64,000 nucleotides of DNA from contig CM057228.1 of assembly GCA_029891385.1 (NCBI GenBank), positions 135,373,475 through 135,437,474 on the forward strand, read 5' to 3'. The position numbers and the translations under genes were made by a program. This DNA comes from Erythroxylum novogranatense. Lineage: Eukaryota; Streptophyta; Magnoliopsida; Malpighiales; Erythroxylaceae. Below, piece after piece: positions 42,950-54,389 of this stretch (the first letter of the stretch is position 1; each line of letters opens with the position of its first letter). The notes under the pieces were generated by a model. The model was given only the letters and a program-made list of their open reading frames with translations, was not told the origin of the DNA and ran no database searches.

Positions 42950-44354
42950 TTGCTTAGTAAGATCCAGTCTAAAATAGATACTAGAATTTAAAACGCTCCA
43001 GCTGCAAACAATAGAGAAGAAAATTGTCTTTCCTTGCTGTTATTAATTATTGAAATATATAGTGTGTACAAAGAAAGTCGATGTTTTAGATTGACCTTGA
43101 TTGCTTTCATCGCTTTCTCCATGACATAAAAAAAATCATTGTTGATTTTTTTTAATTATCAGCCAAGCGAAACACCTTCACTAAAGATTCACAAACTTGG
43201 ATAACAAATTGGCATTGATACCAAAATTCTTTATCTTCGAGTATAGTTTTACAAACCTTCACTACAGCATTAGACCTAACATGTTGAGATGCAATTCATT
43301 TATCACTTGTAAACATTTACCTTAACTATTTTTTCATCATAATAAAAGACTAAAGAGATAATAAATTTGTTGAAAATCTTGTCAGAGTAAGATGACATAA
43401 ATTCCTACTATTAGTAAATTTCTTTCTCATTAAATTTAATACCCATGCATGATTATAAATGAACTTGGTCACCTTTTTAGCTTTCTACATAATCTCATCA
43501 ATAATAAAAAATACTTAGGATTCTTTATATTCTTCAGCATTAAGCCAAAGTAATGTACAATACAAGGAAGTAAAAAAAAAGAATTAAACTTATTCTGCAA
43601 CCTTTTTTCCATCACTTTATAAGCGGAATAATTGTCAGCAATAAACTGAATAATATTTTTTAGCCATACTTTATTCACAATTTCATCAAATATCACAAGC
43701 AAAGTCTCAATATTCCTGATTAGGCCAGATGCATCAATATATTTCAAAAACATAGAGCTATTTATATAATAAACTAAAAAATTAATAATAGGCTCTTATC
43801 TCCTATTTGTCTAAACATCACACATGATTGAGCATCCATAAATATCCCAATTTACTATTCTTTTTTACCAAATAAATTCTAATTTTAAAAACAAAATAAC
43901 TTAAAAGTTCACATCTTAAGTCATCAATCGAAGGACTTTTGTATTCCGAACTGTAAGAAGATATTGCATCCATCATAGGTTGATAACAATAAGATTAAGA
44001 AGCATTGCATGATGAACCTATATCACACCACCACATAGGTACTGCCATATCAATATTATGAGTTGCATCTCTTAATTGCATTACACTACAAATTGAAGGT
44101 TAGGCTCTAAAAATTGTTCGTGATGCAAAAAAACTAGTATGCCTTCTTCTCTTCCTCACATAAGGTCCAAGTACTTCTTCAAAGGCCCAAAAATGAAACA
44201 CTACCAGTACCAGTACCAGTACCACCTTCAACATTTCCACAATCACCATGGAAGTTAGAAAATGAACTTTCACTACCAATTTCAAAATTCAACATTTCCT
44301 TTGTATCTTTCTCAGGTTGATATTCTTCAAACAATGCTTTCATTTTCCACTTCA
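42950..44354 (-). pseudogene. hAT transposase, central and C-terminal part (dead)
   Basis: On the minus strand a decayed DUF659/hAT transposase can be followed: CSIMCDV, then a stop where the family has Trp, then EPIINFLVYY, MFLKYIDASGLIRNIETLL, IVNKVWLKNIIQFIADN, CIVHYFGLMLKNI, FIYNHAWVLNLMRKKFTN, LTLTRFSTN, MFTSDK, ANAVVKV-like text, FWYQCQFVIQVCESLVKVFRL and YVMEKAMKAIK. Several in-frame stops and frame changes are present, for example TAG for the Trp in the usual SDGWTD. The upstream part with the BED zinc finger lies beyond the LTR insertion at 44360-46973. The longest intact open stretch is 43469-43753. Confidence 0.85.
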
Positions 44355-44359
44355 AATCA
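44355..44359 (+). repeat. 5-bp target-site duplication of the solo LTR, left
   Basis: AATCA directly precedes TGTAACGCCC and is identical to 46974-46978. Confidence 0.8.
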
Positions 44360-46973
44360 TGTAACGCCCCAAATTAAGGGTTAGAATATTAAAAAAAATT
44401 AGTATGAATTATGTTTGTTATTTGTTTATTAAATAATTGCTTAAATTGTGCATAAGTATTTTGGCATGCATTCATGGCATTTTCCGGGTAATTTGGTTAA
44501 ATGAAACTTCGGAGTGATTTGGACATTATTATTATATTTTTCGTAATTTTTGTATACTTCAAATATTTTTAGAAATTGATGGTGAATTAATTTTGAGTTG
44601 AAAATTTATTTTACAAGTCATTATTTTATGACGGAATTTTGGTAAATTTTCGGAAGTTATCTGAAACTTTTGAGAATTTGTTTGTTATAAGAATTCAAAA
44701 CAATGTATTTGGTTTAAAAGAATATTTTATTACTAAAATACTACTAAAATAAACGGAAGAGACGAATTAACAATTGACGTTTATTTCGTTTATATCTATA
44801 CGTATGGACTAAGCCTTCTCGGAAAAGGGACACGTATTATACACGTTGTTCCCATGCAAGATGCCCAGACTTCTACTATTGTTTTATAATCGGTGAAAGA
44901 CATGTAAAGCAGTCTGAAAGGAGTTCTCTGCTTTTGTCCATTAGGTGGTTTTCGTAGCTTAGTTTGTTGGTTTTTGTAGCTTAATCGGTAAGTAACTCCA
45001 CTGTGTTTCTAATGTAAATATATATATGTTCATGCATGACTTTGAAGACTTGTTCTATATATACATATCAGTATGTTTTGTTTATGTTAGAAAAACAAGA
45101 ACACGATGAATTCATCATACTGCTTTTATATATAAATATATATATCATATCGTGAATTATATGTTATGTTTGGTACCGATTATGCTGGAAATTATGAGAG
45201 TCGAAGTTGGTGAGTTTTGAAACATATATGAATATTTGAAAAATATACTGATGAGTGTGAGAAAGTGAATTTGTGTTTGTAAATGATGTTTGAAGTTGAA
45301 AATTTATTTCGAATTGGTTGGTGAGGTTTTGATATTGGGATGAGGTACATGAAGTGTAGGAATTAATAAAGAAAATGAAAGAAAGTGTAATAATAAGGAA
45401 TTTGAAAGTTCTAGTAGAGAGAGAGAGAGAAAGTTGGAATGTTAAGTTTTGTGATCTTTGGAGTTTAAAGTTGTTTATGATGAGTCGATAGGTTAGAAAT
45501 GCTAAATAGGTTAGTTTTAAAGTGATGAAGTTAAAGAAAATGGAAGAAAACTTTGTTGTTTAAATGCGGTTTGGTGAAGAAGACAATGAAGCGATGGTAT
45601 AAGTCGACTTGTTTTGGGTATAAGTCGACTTATTGCATGAAAATGTCATCTCCGCTCTTCAATAAGTCGAGTTATGCGGTGTAAGTCGACTTGTGGTGTT
45701 ATATAAGTCGACTTGTGTAAATACAAGTCGACTTGTGTATTTTAATGGATAAGTCGACTTGTGTAAGCATAAGTCGACTTGTCGTATATATGTAAGTCGA
45801 CTTGTATAAGCATAAGTCGACTTGTGTGTGATAAACTTCACTATTTTGACCATATCTTTGTCATCCGACCTCCGAATGACCTGATTCTCGAAGCGTTGGA
45901 TTCGTAAGAAAATTTTCTACCTCTCTATATGAAATTTGTAATTTTCAGTTAATTAAGAATTAAGGATTTAATAATTTAAGTTGTAAATGATGGAATAAGT
46001 TAATAATTTAGGGTTTGGTCCCGGAATTTGTTATGAACATGAATCATACTCATTCTTCATACAATAATTATGCACAATAGTGATTTTTATCTGTGTTTCC
46101 TATTATAGAGGGACGACCACCATCCGATATTGCCGGACTTGAGGCAATAAGCAGTAAGGCGATTTTGGTAAATGTCTGAGTAAATAATTTGATAAGTAAT
46201 TTGGATAGTCAATTTTGTGAGTCAACCTAGATGATGTCTAGGATTGATTTATTGGAAGTGCTATTTGCCTGCACATGAAATGACCTTATTCTATTTTAAA
46301 ACTGTTAAGTCCTAGTTGTGGGTAAATAGGCACGCTAGAAGTGGTCTGCAATGCTCTCGTTATTTGACACTTTGGTGTCTCGATATCGAGACATATGTCT
46401 CTCCTGCCGATACTAATTACGATATCTCCTGTATAAGTCCCGTTACCCGCTTCTGTAAATGGATTTACAGTCTTGATATGTGTTTGACAAAAACTGCATT
46501 ATGATTCTGACGGGTTTATACCCTCTTGTGATATTCAGTTTTGATAAGTAAATGAATTTGTACTGAAATGTGTTATGTCTGATTTTCTGATAAATGTTTC
46601 TTACTGCATGCTTACGCTGAAGTTAAATTTTTATATGATAATCCATTAAATTAGATTAGTTATTACTCACTAAACTATATGCTTAGCACGGTGGATTTGC
46701 CCCGTGTAGGTTCAGAGCGAAGAGTTTAAAGACTGGGACAAGTCTACTGCACTGGCCAAAGGAGTCTGTTCATAAAGTTTGAAAATGTATTTTGTTTCCT
46801 TTGTTTGGACTTGTAAATATTCTTTGGATTTCTGTTCTGAGATTTACAATATGTAATATATGTGTGTGGGTTTGAGTTACTAAATAAAATAAATATCAGT
46901 GTGATGTTTGGTTTTGTCTATTCTGTCTTGGGTGGCATCCATGTATCCTCCCAGGGGGTATTTGGGTGTTACA
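44360..46973. mobile_element. solo LTR, 2,614 bp, probably Ty3/gypsy (Tekay/Del-like)
   Basis: The segment starts TGTAACGCCC and ends GGGTGTTACA, the inverted TG...CA termini of a plant LTR, and is flanked by the identical 5-mers AATCA. It interrupts the hAT transposase remnant: the BED-finger half lies at higher coordinates and the catalytic half at lower ones. No primer-binding site, polypurine tract, gag or pol is found inside, so this is a single LTR left by recombination. Length and the TGTAACRCCC terminus suggest Tekay/Del, but that is inference. It contains a striking palindrome array (45601-45823) and a (GA)n tract near 45420. Confidence 0.82.
45601..45823. repeat. array of ten AAGTCGACTT palindromes in the solo LTR
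   Basis: The 10-bp perfect palindrome AAGTCGACTT occurs at 45601, 45622, 45683, 45705, 45725, 45751, 45771, 45794 and 45814, and as AAGTCGAGTT at 45663. Start-to-start distances are 21, 41, 20, 22, 20, 26, 20, 23 and 20 bp, so most are near two turns of the helix and one gap is about double. Most copies are followed by GTG or GTA. The linkers between copies are not repeats of each other. Confidence 0.95.
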
Positions 46974-47200
46974 AATCATGACTTACTTTTTTACAAGGTT
47001 CTACATCTCCTTTAACCCTAGTTAAATGCTTCTTCAAACGAATTATTCCTCTATCTTTCAAATGATTGTTACAAAACAAGCAAATTGTATGATTCTTCAT
47101 ACCTGGGAACAGTTCATCATGAGCCCAATCTGAATCATCATACTTCCTGAAGTAGTTTGATTAGGAGTAGTTGAACTTCTTTTCGTTGATCTGTAACAAA
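46974..47200 (-). pseudogene. hAT transposase, N-terminal BED zinc-finger part (dead)
   Basis: The minus strand reads DDSDWAHDELFPGMKNHTICLF, then CNNHLKDRGIIRLKKHL and TRVKGDVEPCKKV, the BED zinc finger with C..C and H...C ligands seen at the start of plant hAT transposases. It joins directly to the frame left of the solo LTR: the gene was one unit before the LTR landed. The AATCA duplication (46974-46978) falls in this coding sequence. Confidence 0.85.
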
Positions 47201-48629
47201 AAAATAAGATATTACTTTTGTAAGAAATTAACCCTTTAGTAGTTTCATTAAAAAAAATTAGTAGTGCTAACGCTAAGTCCTTCATGAGGCGATGCGGCAT
47301 AAATAATGTCTCTAACTCTTTATATTAAGCTTAAAGAAGTAAAGATTTGAGAAGTTAGAGTAAAATTCAAAAATATATAGACTTTCCTATTGGAGAGTAG
47401 TAAATTAATGTTAAATATAAAATCGAAGTACCGTTCAAATATTTAAAATGATGGCTCAACGAATCAAAAAATTCAAGTCATGACTTAAACATCCTGAATT
47501 TCACTTTCATCTTATTCTTATTTTTTCATAATTATGATTATTGCCACGGAGATATTTTCATAAATCATTGTCTTTAATAAATATCTTGAAATAGAATACA
47601 TAAGTTGAATAACTTTTTCATTAAGATGAATTAAAAAACTTTCACATTTATTTGAAAAGTTAATGCCAAAGTGCTATAAATGAGATAAAAATGGAATAAT
47701 AAGAAAATTAGATTTTGAATATGCAAAGACTATGGGATGGACAAATTTTAGGATAAATAAAGGTTGATATGCAAGAGACTTGAATCCTCGAAGAGATAGA
47801 CTAATTTTGGGATAAAAATTAAAGACAACTTAAAGATACAGAATAATTACAATTTCAAAAGTTCCTATTAAGCTTTTCATAAGATCATAACCAATTATTA
47901 TTATACTCAATTAATTATTTACCCAATATCCAAATACCATTTCAATATTTTTAAGATTAAGTCAATTAATTATTTACTTTGATTTCTTTCTAATTTATAT
48001 TCTCGGTTTGTTAGTTTAAGTTCCGTTGAAACTTAAAAGCCTTTCTAACTTTTAAATCATGCATCATAAAGTTGAAACTTGAATTGAAAGCCTTTCTAAC
48101 TTTTAATGTAAGTTGTGAATGACCAAAAAATTTAACATAAATCAATTTATCAATTATTAATCAACTGAACCACAAATGAACCAAAACCATACTCCTTTCA
48201 TTCAATTCAACTCCAAATCCAATCCATTATTTAACTCCAACCAATGACAAATCACAAATGCTTCGTAATTTCATTCCAACTTTCTATTCACAATCACAAC
48301 ACAAATGCAATTAATCAAAAAAATCCAACAGAAAGTGAAAACATACCCAAATAGAAATTCACAATCGGTATTATTCCAGATCAGGTCGAGTCGGGTTTAG
48401 ATATGAGTATTATTCTCAAATAAGACAATTACGGATGCGTGGGCAACAGAGGAGAGCAGACGATAGTGGTGTGGTGAGTTGGTGGTCCTCGTGGAGGACA
48501 ATTAAAGGTTGGTGGAGGTCCGAATGAGGCTCGGTGACAACGGGTTAACGTGGTGGAGGAAGATTCGAAGATGACCACCGAAGAGGGTTCGCGTGGTGCA
48601 TTGTCGAAGAGATAGGATGTAAGAGCACC
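47201..48629. other. AT-rich spacer, then a GC-richer stretch
   Basis: From about 48390 to 48630 the sequence is unusually G-rich for this region (GGTGGTGAGTTGGTGGTCC-like text). It may be the 5' leader of the hAT element whose coding remnant lies on the same strand side, but it is on the opposite strand relative to coding and this is only inference. Confidence 0.35.
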
Positions 48630-48634
48630 GCCTG
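48630..48634 (+). repeat. 5-bp target-site duplication of the copia element, left
   Basis: GCCTG is immediately before the left LTR and matches 49287-49291. If the LTR is taken to start TGTTAG (two bases earlier) the duplication is shorter, so the edge is uncertain. Confidence 0.55.
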
Positions 48635-49286
48635 TTAGAATTATATATGTTGTTGTTGGTTATCTGTTAGTTATCAGTTCAGTTCATCTTTTACGTTTAT
48701 AAATACTCTTCATTTGAATGAAATAAGACATACTTTGATTCTCTCTCAATCTAATTTTCTGATATGGTATCAGAGCTATAGTTTCCGCTCCTCTGAGTTT
48801 TTCTGGGTTTGTTATACAACTTCTAGATTTTCTTGTTGTTTCATTCTTTACGTTCAAGAAACGTTATCGTTTCTTTCTTTGTTTTCTTTCATTTCCTTTC
48901 TTTACGATCATTGTATTACTATAACCAACTTCAATGCTTGGAATACCAATCAGTCATCTGGCTCGACGTCCAATCTGTCATGTCGTTCGGGAAAAGCTTC
49001 AATCTAGTGTCATCGTTTTACTTCCAGTTTCTTTGAAGAATCAACTTGCTGATTATTGCTTCACTAAAGGGCTTTTGTCATCAAAATTTATCCATTCTTT
49101 TTGCAAACTGGGAGTACATAATATCTACTCTCCAGTTTGAGGGGGGTGGGGGGGTTAGAATTATATATGTTGTTGTTGGTTATCTGTTAGTTATCAGTTT
49201 AGTTCATCTTTCATGTGTATAAGTACTCTTCATTTGAATGAAATAAGACAGACTTTGAATTTCTCTCAATCTGATTTTTTGATATT
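48635..49286 (+). mobile_element. internally deleted Ty1/copia retrotransposon with ~130-bp LTRs
   Basis: Two direct repeats, 48635-48764 and 49155-49286, share TTAGAATTATATATGTTGTT, CTTCATTTGAATGAAATAAG and TTTCTCTCAATCT. Right after the first lies TGGTATCAGAGC (48765-48776), the primer-binding site complementary to initiator-Met tRNA. Right before the second is a polypurine tract, GAGGGGGGTGGGGGGG. The interior is only ~390 bp. Its 3' part encodes the end of a copia polyprotein (frame 48934-49140: CHVVREKLQSS, KNQLADYCFTKGLLSSKF, FCKLGVHNIYSPV), while gag, integrase and most of the reverse transcriptase are missing. The whole is about 652 bp, TRIM-like in size but a deletion derivative by content. 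Confidence 0.85.
48765..48776 (+). other. retrotransposon primer-binding site (tRNA-iMet)
   Basis: TGGTATCAGAGC is the standard plant copia primer-binding site, at the inner edge of the left LTR. Confidence 0.85.
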
Positions 49287-49291
49287 GCCTG

Positions 49292-50730
49292 AGAGTAGGA
49301 CATAGGAGCACCATCGGAGATGGAAAGGGGGGAGAGAGAGAGAGAGAGGGAGAGAGGGTGAGGGGAGTCTGAAAGAGAGAAAAATGAAAAAGCAAATGCA
49401 GGCGTGAGGGGGTTAGGTTTTTATTTTTACAAAAAGGTCCTCAATTTTTATTAAAATTACGATACCAACCAATATATAGCTGGTATTTTGAGTACCAGTA
49501 GGTATCGGCTAGTACTTGACGAAAACACCCGATACCACCTAGTACTTACAGTCGGTACCAATCATGTTGATATCATTCTGTCTTTCAACTAGAACGGTAT
49601 TTGATATCTTGCTTTATATTACTCACAAAAACTTATATTTGAAGGTATTACATGATTATTCATCTCTGTAAAATTAATTTTTCTTTTATTACAAACTTAT
49701 TGATAATTACTCAAAATTATAAAATTGCTAGATTAATCTTTAAAATATTAATCTTTATATTAACAAAATAATTTTAAAATTGAGTTAATCGATTTTAAAT
49801 ATCTAAATATTTAATTAAAAATAAAACATTACATACTAAAATAAAATTTTAATTAATAGTTAATTTAAAAAATTAAGACATTACGTGCCAAAATAAAAAA
49901 AAATAGCACCTCATAATTCATTATCCTTGCAAAAAGAACAATCTTAAAATGCACAGTAAAAGATGATTCGATGCAAATGGTATTAACGATGATGGACATG
50001 ACATGTTTCTCAAATTCATACGATCGAATCCGACAAAATAAGATCAAAGTTGAGTTCGCACTTCATATATATAAGCATCATAGACAACAAGTAGAATATA
50101 TCCAGTTCTTGAAATGACACATCAATAACAATTCCAGATACATGCATTACCGATTAGGGAATTTCAAAGAGTTTCTGATAAGGAATCCATTGACATTCAT
50201 CAGCGTCTTTGCACTCTGAGAATCTTCAAAGCTTTTTTAATTCCCTCTTGTTGAAAGGGGACGATTATAGATCGATTAGACCGTCAAAAGAGATGGCTCC
50301 AATGAGAAGATGAATTGCTAAAGCCATATAGCTCCAGCATCTTTGAGCAACTTCTTTAAGGACCCATTAAGTTGAAGGGTTATGATGGCGTTTGTGTTGG
50401 GAATTAATTTAAATTTTTATAATTTATTTAAATTTTTTTAGAATAAATTTTAGATTATCTTAAGAATTAGTTTAATTTGTGTCACATTTTTAACAAAGTT
50501 ATTTAGTTGTCAAAGTTTTTAGGAAGTTAGTAAGTTGTTGAGTCATGGTAATAATAGTGGGTAGTTTTTATTAATGCTTTTGTGACCCATGTTATCCACT
50601 ATGTATAAATCTTGTATTAAGCCTTGTTCTGATGATTTAATTGATGTGTGCGAGTTAATATCATTTCCTTTTATATATTGTTCCGATCTTCTCTTCTCAC
50701 TTTTCTTTTTATCATTTATGTTCTAAAATT
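49292..50730. other. spacer; no gene seen
   Basis: The beginning has a (GA)n tract (about 49331-49360) and short GGTATCGG/CCGATACC-type motifs at 49450-49560, which resemble the subterminal regions of plant hAT elements. The remainder is AT-rich with no recognisable gene. Confidence 0.4.
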
Positions 50731-50980
50731 TCAACAGTTTGCAGAACCCACAAAATTTCCTCCGATGAACACCGCGGGCACGGCGGGGTTGCAGCCGGAC
50801 CTCATCAGAGCGAACTCCATTTCTTTGCCTCTCAAGTCCTCCTCGACCAGTTCGTGAATTGCAGGGCTCACTCCTTTCTCGTAGAACAGTCGTCTCTTAA
50901 TTGCATGGCACATGCAGCCACGAGCTCTTGCTGAAGATCACCATCGCTTTCATGGAAGCCAACTTCGCCACCCGATCCAT
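50731..50980 (-). pseudogene. CC-type glutaredoxin (ROXY) pseudogene, frameshifted and 3'-truncated
   Basis: The minus strand starts ATG at 50980 with [20 protein letters not shown], then an extra base (one of the two C's at 50918-50919 on the + strand) throws the frame out exactly in the CCMC active site. In the next frame it continues [38 protein letters not shown] and [16 protein letters not shown], then stops. The last ~25 residues of the family, including the C-terminal A.WL motif, are missing. Family members are ~100-residue single-exon proteins acting with TGA transcription factors. An intact relative of a different subtype lies at 60101-60406. A rarely spliced or recoded gene is unlikely given both defects. 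Confidence 0.85.
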
Positions 50981-50989
50981 ATTCCACAA

Positions 50990-51012
50990 AAAAGAAGAAG
51001 AAGAAGAAGAAA
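50990..51012 (+). repeat. (GAA)n microsatellite
   Basis: About seven AAG/GAA units lie just upstream of the ROXY pseudogene start. Confidence 0.85.
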
Positions 51013-51535
51013 GAGCTCTGTGTTCCTTCTTTTTGGTATCTGCAATGGTGGAAGTAAAGATTCGTTAAGGAAAAGGCTAAGTGTAACTTCGTAGATGGTG
51101 GGAAGGTATAGAAGAAGAGAAGCTTGTTACTGTAAACACATCTTGAGCTGTGATTGTAACAATGGAGGTAATAAGAGCTTGTAATAACAATATAGAGAGA
51201 GAGAGAGGTGCATGGCCATGGAGGTACGGTCTGCGGATGCGTGCATTTAACAGTTGAATAAGCAAAAAGATGATGAAAAGGTTAAGGTTCCTTGTGATAT
51301 TTGGAGAAACTCAATCCCTTGATTTGAAAGCAACCTTTTGTAGCTTGCCATACATTTCCTTTTTTTTTTTAGGAGAATCTGATTCGAGTCCAATAAATAA
51401 AATATATATTCAAAATTTTAATAATATTTCTTAAAATTTAAATCAAACTCAAATTATCTATTCCAACTTAAAATCGACTTAACCCAATTTATTGACATTT
51501 CTAAACATATAAATATATGTTTGTATAACAAAGCT

Positions 51536-51725
51536 CCTTATGGGTGGTGGAGTTGGTGACGTAGAAAGCATAAGGCCAAAAAGTCCTTATTTAAATCCTC
51601 TATTATGTTTTCTCGATCAAATCTATCTTACAGGGTCTACATGGTGTGAAACATTCGGTTGACGTAATTTGTAGATTATTGTGTTAATCTAAAAATTTAC
51701 CCAATGTGTATCCAAAAGATAGCAA
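51536..51725 (+). mobile_element. tRNA-derived SINE-like copy
   Basis: A degenerate polymerase III box A (GGTGGTGGAGTTGGTGACG) and box B-like sequence (TTATTTAAATCC) are about 40 bp apart. The downstream body (CTCGATCAAATCTATC... TTTACCCAATGTGTATCCAAA) matches the copy at 62803-62990 block by block. It is too diverged to be a working tRNA. Confidence 0.6.
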
Positions 51726-52873
51726 CTACAGATTCTTTTGTTAAAAAAAAAAATGTGTAGCAAAGCTTTGGAGAAGAATCAATATAGTGACCATGAAAAA
51801 AGAAAAGTTTCAATTTTTTAAAAAAGTTCCTTTAAATTTTAAGTTGGATTTGAGTATCTCAATTTTACTCTATTAATCCAATTCCAAACTTACTTCATCC
51901 TAATTTATTAACATTTTGAGGTAATATTTTAAAATTGAACTAAGAATTAAGCCGATAAGATAAGAGATTTAAAGTTTAAAAGGTTCAAATTATTCCGTCA
52001 TAAAATTAATTAAAGATTGAATAAGATTAAAATTATTAAATATGATTGAAATAAATTCTCTTTATATATAAAAAATTTGAAATTCATTTGATAAAATTGA
52101 TTGTTAAATATAATTAATTAATTTTAGCTTATAAGAATTTATTAATTAACAAAAATCGATAGATTGATTAATAATTTGATTAATTTTATAAAATATTATT
52201 AAAATAAAGTAATTTAAAATTAAACTGAAAATTAGCTAACTCTAATTACCGATTGAACTGATTAATTAATAAATTGATTAGTTTTAAAAATATTATTAAA
52301 ATAAATTAATTTAAAATTAAATTGAAAATTTCGCTAATTCTAATTAATTATTGTTACAAACGTAGAGCCACGTAGGGACTGATAGGGTGATGATGGGAAG
52401 GGAATGTCAGCTTTGGATAGGAAGATAATGGAGGAGTTGACAGATCACTTCACTGGTGTTGAATGTGACGTATACTTCTTCGTCTCCTTCTTTCTTTTAT
52501 CTTTAATTATAAGTTTATGAGATTATTGAAAATTTCGAAAAACTGGGCTTAAATATCATTTAGATTGGGCTTAGGCCTTTTTTTAGACCCAGTGTAATCT
52601 TTTAAGTATTAAAACATATTTTATTATTGCTTAAAATCAATTTGTTTAAACTTCACAAGTAATTTTATTTTTATTTTCAAAATTAAATAGTAAATATTTT
52701 CATAAATTACATGATTTTAATTATATTAAAAGCTAATTTTAGGAGAAAAAAGCAACAAAGTAATTTTCAGGAAAGATAATGTATCCATTCGTCAAAATTT
52801 TAAAATAATTTTTTAAATTAAAATATTATTTTCATTAGTTCAGGCTTGAATTATCCAAACTCAGAGCATTCAC

Positions 52874-53203
52874 GTGAGTCTTGGCTTAAGAGAGGACCCG
52901 ATATCATTCCAAATAATCTTACATGTGAATTTCACTGTTGAGAGTGTATATATTCCCATATCTAACATAGATTTTGGACCTGATTTTGCCTTTATTCCCA
53001 CTTTTGTGGAATGTTATCAAGTTGAATCCAAGCTTTGGGGGAAAATAAGGGTTGACAATAGATATGGTAATCTGTTTTTAGATAATAATTACAAACCCTT
53101 TTCCAATATTGTTAAGATAAAGAAAATATTGTGTGATGCCGAGAAATTCGATCGATATGACAACAACATCTCAGTAAAAATTCCGTTAAGATGCAAATTC
53201 TAA
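52874..53203 (+). other. unrecognised 109-codon open reading frame
   Basis: The frame encodes a protein with a mixed, non-repetitive composition (stretches such as VYIPISNIDFGPDFAFIP and LWGKIRVDNRYGNLF), which looks more protein-like than most frames in this AT-rich region. I recognise no family, signal peptide or membrane helix. It has no obvious promoter, and the frame upstream of the ATG is closed by stops. It may be a remnant exon of a lost gene or mobile element. Confidence 0.25.
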
Positions 53204-53960
53204 GAAAATATGGGTATGATTACGAAGAATCAATGTTACATGTGCTAAATAAAATCCTTACACAAGGCATTGGTACTTTGGTAGTCATCTGCTTCTGTTT
53301 CGGTTTGATTCTTTCTGTATGAATAGCAAAAGAAATCAATCTTTATTCTTCAGCAAGTACAAACACATATACGCATGTGGAAAGAATTAATTTGTACAAT
53401 TAGCTCCCAAGTTAAAAAATAACTCGAGGTTATCATTAAAACTCGAATTCAAGTTCAAATTCAAATTCAAATTTAAATTCGGGTTTATTTAAAAAGTTTA
53501 ATCATTTTTATTATGAGAAGTTTGAATTTTCTCGATCCTAATCGACTTTAGTTTAGTTTGAACATAGGTAAATGAATCACATTATAAAAAGTGTTGTACA
53601 TAAATATAATTTTTATTTAATTATAACTAAAAATTAGAAAAGAAGATAAATAAATTTGAGGCAACTTCATATATGAAGATATTTGAAATAAGTTCAAACT
53701 AAAACCCATCAACAGCAACAATATAGGAAAAATCTCGCTAATATGTGATATTTGAGGAGGTTTAGTAACATACAGATCTTACCCTTAATTAATGGGAGCC
53801 TATTTTGAACAACTCACGCTAAAAATAAAAATATTTAATAAATACAATATTAAATAAGTAATAAACTAAATAATACGATTCAGATAGACAAGGTAAAAAA
53901 ACAATAAATAATAAAAATAATGATGATCATCATTATAATAACAACAACAACAATAGCATA

Positions 53961-54015
<55 letters not shown>

Positions 54016-54389
54016 GAAAAAAACTTAGGCTAAATCTATAAGAGATAAATATTATATATTTAAAATTTTAGCCTAAATACAAGAGAAAAATGTTTAAAAA
54101 ACTTATAAGTACAACAAAATCTATTTATGAGAGAGTTTTTACCTATATCCTAGTACACTAAAGTTTGCTATTACTGGTCAGTTTTAATAATGTTATTTTT
54201 TAAAAAAGTTTTAATAATGTTCATTCTCTTTTCTTACAGTCTTTAAATACAATCTTCTCGCATCTTCTCGCTGGAGCGCCTGAGTTTCTCCTTTTAACGT
54301 GTTTAAACTATCTAAACTTTGTCACTCTTTAACGTTTCAACAATATTAACCACCTTTGGTTTGTGCTTTATTATTACATTATTAACCTT
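53204..54389. other. AT-rich spacer with a palindromic microsatellite
   Basis: No gene is seen apart from the (AAT)n/(ATT)n tract listed separately. Confidence 0.4.
53961..54014. repeat. palindromic microsatellite (AAT)n(ATT)n
   Basis: About ten AAT units run directly into about eight ATT units, so the tract can fold into a near-perfect hairpin. Confidence 0.9.

Noticed and set aside
45601..45823. CRISPR-like array
   Set aside because: The repeat is only 10 bp and palindromic, spacers are ~10 bp, the host is a plant, and the array is inside an LTR.
46316..46504. 62-aa protein in the solo LTR
   Set aside because: It is a chance frame inside the LTR with no similarity to any element protein.
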